Source of the DNA: Bacteroidales bacterium UBA3724
Lineage (GTDB): Bacteria; Bacteroidota; Bacteroidia; Bacteroidales; P3
Direction: 5' to 3'
Assembly: GCA_002371315.1 (NCBI GenBank)
Contig: DFHL01000103.1
Span: 27,828-34,651 of the forward strand
DNA: 6,824 nt
Shown here piece by piece: positions 5,921-6,824 of this stretch. The notes beneath the pieces were generated by a model. That model did not search any database, was not told the origin of the DNA, and saw only the letters and a list, made by a program, of their open reading frames with translations. Positions within the stretch are counted from its first letter, which is position 1; each line of letters starts with the position of its first letter. The position numbers and the translations under genes are program-made.

Positions 5921-6126
5921 CGGCGGAAATCTTAGAAATCCTGGAAATCCAAAGTCATTGCGCGCTACGGCAAATCCTGGAAATCCAACAGAATCTTGGA
6001 AATAATATTTCCGACGTTGTCGGAAATGCTGCCGCGTATAAGGTGCCGCGTGGATAAGACAGGAGGTCTTTGTTTTGATGATTTCCAAGATTTCCAAGAT
6101 TTCCGCCGCAGGCGGGGAGATGAAAA
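5903..6126. repeat. Inverted repeat with 47-bp arms upstream of the GxxExxY gene
   Basis: Bases 5903-5949 and 6080-6126 are reverse complements with 43 of 47 positions matching by direct comparison. Each arm carries a CCGCC/GGCGG triloop hairpin (TAC loop at 5914-5926, GCA loop at 6103-6115) and a run of 9-nt GGAAATCYT units (ATTTCCAAG on the other strand). The 130-nt centre holds further GGAAATC units (5979, 5998), a hairpin at 6007-6027 and an imperfect direct repeat TGCCGCGTATAAG / TGCCGCGTGGATAAG (6030-6058). I see no gene between 5837 and 6200. Confidence 0.85.
6007..6027. repeat. 21-nt perfect hairpin with GTT loop
   Basis: ATTTCCGAC (6007-6015) pairs with GTCGGAAAT (6019-6027) around loop GTT. 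The arms incorporate the ATTTCC / GGAAAT word of the surrounding 9-nt repeats. It shares the triloop design of the other small hairpins, but its loop is GTT (AAC on the other strand), not the GNA form. No T-run follows, so it is not an obvious terminator. Confidence 0.75.
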
Positions 6127-6149
6127 GTTGACACGGTGCTTATAGGGTT

Positions 6150-6186
6150 GTTGTCGCCTTTTATATATGTTATTATGTTTAACATA
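6150..6186 (+). promoter_or_regulatory. Candidate promoter with overlapping 13-nt palindrome for the GxxExxY gene
   Basis: GTTG at 6150-6153 and TATGTTTA at 6174-6181 fit the Bacteroidota -33 TTTG and -7 TAnnTTTG elements with a 20-nt gap; each element misses one consensus base. The -7 box sits inside TATGTT-T-AACATA (6174-6186), a perfect odd palindrome that could be an operator. A start near 6188 would leave a leader of about a dozen bases containing the AAGGA at 6191-6195. Confidence 0.45.
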
Positions 6187-6200
6187 AAAGAAGGATTAAT

Positions 6201-6605
6201 ATGAGCGGATCTTTCGAGGAATATCTTAATGGATTGTCGTATCAAATTCGAGGTGCCGCGATGGAGGTCTATAACCATTTCGGGCCTGGACTGCTGGAAT
6301 CTATCTATGAGAAGGCGCTGGTTGCCGAATTGCAATTGCGCAACATTAAAGTGCAGTCGCAAGTCCCAATCCAAGTAGTATATAAGGGTATCGTTGTCGG
6401 TAGTGACCTGAAGATAGACCTGCTTGTTGAGGACACAATCATACTGGAACTGAAATCCGTCACAGAGCTTTCGTCGATAAACTACAAACAGCTGCGCACT
6501 TATCTCAGGCTGACCAACAAACCCTTGGGCTGGCTGATAAACTTCAACGAGGACGACTTTGCCAAAGGGATGATAAAAGTTCCCAACCGTTACTTCAAAC
6601 CTTAG
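6201..6605 (+). CDS. GxxExxY family protein, PD-(D/E)XK-like fold
   Basis: The product is 134 residues, the usual size of this family. The name motif is present as GLLESIY at 30-36 (Gly30, Glu33, Tyr36). Further on, Asp73 in DLKIDLLV and the pair Glu83-Leu-Lys85 in IILELKSV form a D...ExK arrangement as in PD-(D/E)XK nucleases, and the conserved tail QLRTYLRLTNKPLGWLINFN is intact. Family members are predicted nuclease-like proteins (PDDEXK_3 in Pfam); I know of no demonstrated substrate. AAGGA at 6191-6195 gives a good SD 5 nt before the ATG, unlike other genes here. The gene has its own promoter candidate and stands alone between repeat clusters of the same 9-nt word. Its codon use is clearly more AT-rich than the upstream genes, which suggests separate origin or transfer. 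All key motif residues are kept, so it is probably functional and not a relic. Confidence 0.9.
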   Translation: MSGSFEEYLNGLSYQIRGAAMEVYNHFGPGLLESIYEKALVAELQLRNIKVQSQVPIQVVYKGIVVGSDLKIDLLVEDTIILELKSVTELSSINYKQLRTYLRLTNKPLGWLINFNEDDFAKGMIKVPNRYFKP

Positions 6606-6652
6606 GCATCAAAGTCAAGTCAGAATCAGGCTGCAACAAGTTGAACCTCGCG

Positions 6653-6675
6653 TTATTACCGCGCAGCGGGAATAA
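6653..6675. repeat. Triloop hairpin with GCA loop after the GxxExxY gene
   Basis: Ten-nt arms (6653-6662 and 6666-6675) are complementary except for one A-G mismatch and enclose loop GCA; the inner core is CCGC-GCA-GCGG. It belongs to the C(GNA)G hairpin family. No T-run follows, so a terminator role is uncertain. Bases 6606-6652 show no recognisable feature. Confidence 0.65.
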
Positions 6676-6762
6676 AGATTTCCAAGATTAAAAAAGATTT
6701 CCAAGATTTGCCCGTACCCATTCGATGACAGAGAAAAAAGATTTCCAGGATTTCCAAGATTT
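6676..6762 (+). repeat. ATTTCCAAG-type 9-nt repeats downstream of the GxxExxY gene
   Basis: AGATTTCCAAGATT occurs at 6676 and again at 6695 (19 nt apart), and after an unrelated 30-nt spacer AGATTTCCAGG-ATTTCCAAG-ATTT follows at 6739-6762. The word is the same as on the inverted-repeat arms upstream (6081-6102), in the same orientation as the right arm. The gene is therefore bracketed by one repeat family. Confidence 0.85.
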
Positions 6763-6824
6763 CGCGAAGCGGGAGATTACAACCGCCACCGCGAAACGGG
6801 AGATTACAACCGCCACCGCGAAAC
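6763..6824 (+). repeat. 27-nt tandem repeat running off the window end
   Basis: Units lie at 6763-6789 and 6790-6816 and a third begins at 6817. The two complete units differ by one base (CGCGAAGCGGG against CGCGAAACGGG). The first has a CGC-GAA-GCG mini-hairpin, which the change in the second breaks. The total copy number is unknown because the window ends inside the array. Confidence 0.85.

Overview
The window looks like a piece of a Bacteroidales (Bacteroidota) chromosome. The evidence is a DUF4292-type lipoprotein behind a TPR lipoprotein, a GxxExxY-family protein, starts that mostly lack a strong Shine-Dalgarno sequence, and candidate promoters close to the Bacteroidota TTTG / TAnnTTTG pattern. 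The core genes are GC-rich (about 60% by eye) and the gaps between them are AT-rich and full of repeats. The genus cannot be fixed from this sequence. All supported genes are on the + strand.

Layout: 1-905 has no convincing gene. It holds a degenerate 10-nt repeat (61-110), small perfect hairpins (162-178, 211-227), two 47-bp repeats in inverted orientation (234-324) and three almost identical 163-bp tandem units (321-809) that run up to a likely promoter. Next come a TPR lipoprotein (906-2588), an array of twenty 8-nt GGGTTTKA units (2589-2748), a DUF4292 lipoprotein (2832-3602), a secreted protein resembling the LolA/LolB fold (3640-4389) and tadA, the tRNA adenosine-34 deaminase (4392-4841). 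A TTAGGCNNN array (4855-4908) precedes a sugar-phosphate nucleotidyltransferase (4946-5836), which ends at a strong terminator hairpin (5846-5878). The rest is a 47-bp-arm inverted repeat (5903-6126), a GxxExxY PD-(D/E)XK-like gene (6201-6605), and ATTTCCAAG-type and 27-nt repeats to the window end.

How the genes may work together: the TPR lipoprotein, DUF4292 lipoprotein and LolA-like protein look like a cell-envelope set, with tadA joined tightly behind the last one (2-nt gap). The nucleotidyltransferase probably activates a sugar phosphate for glycan synthesis, but its partner genes are not in the window.

The most unusual content is between the genes. Every gap longer than about 100 bp carries its own short-period array (10, 8, 9 and 9 nt). 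Around the outer regions there is also a family of small palindromes with a 3-nt loop of the form C(GNA)G on one strand. The arms differ in sequence but stay complementary, which points to a REP-like structural element. The GxxExxY gene sits inside one of these repeat clusters and is AT-richer than its neighbours, so it may be part of an acquired module.
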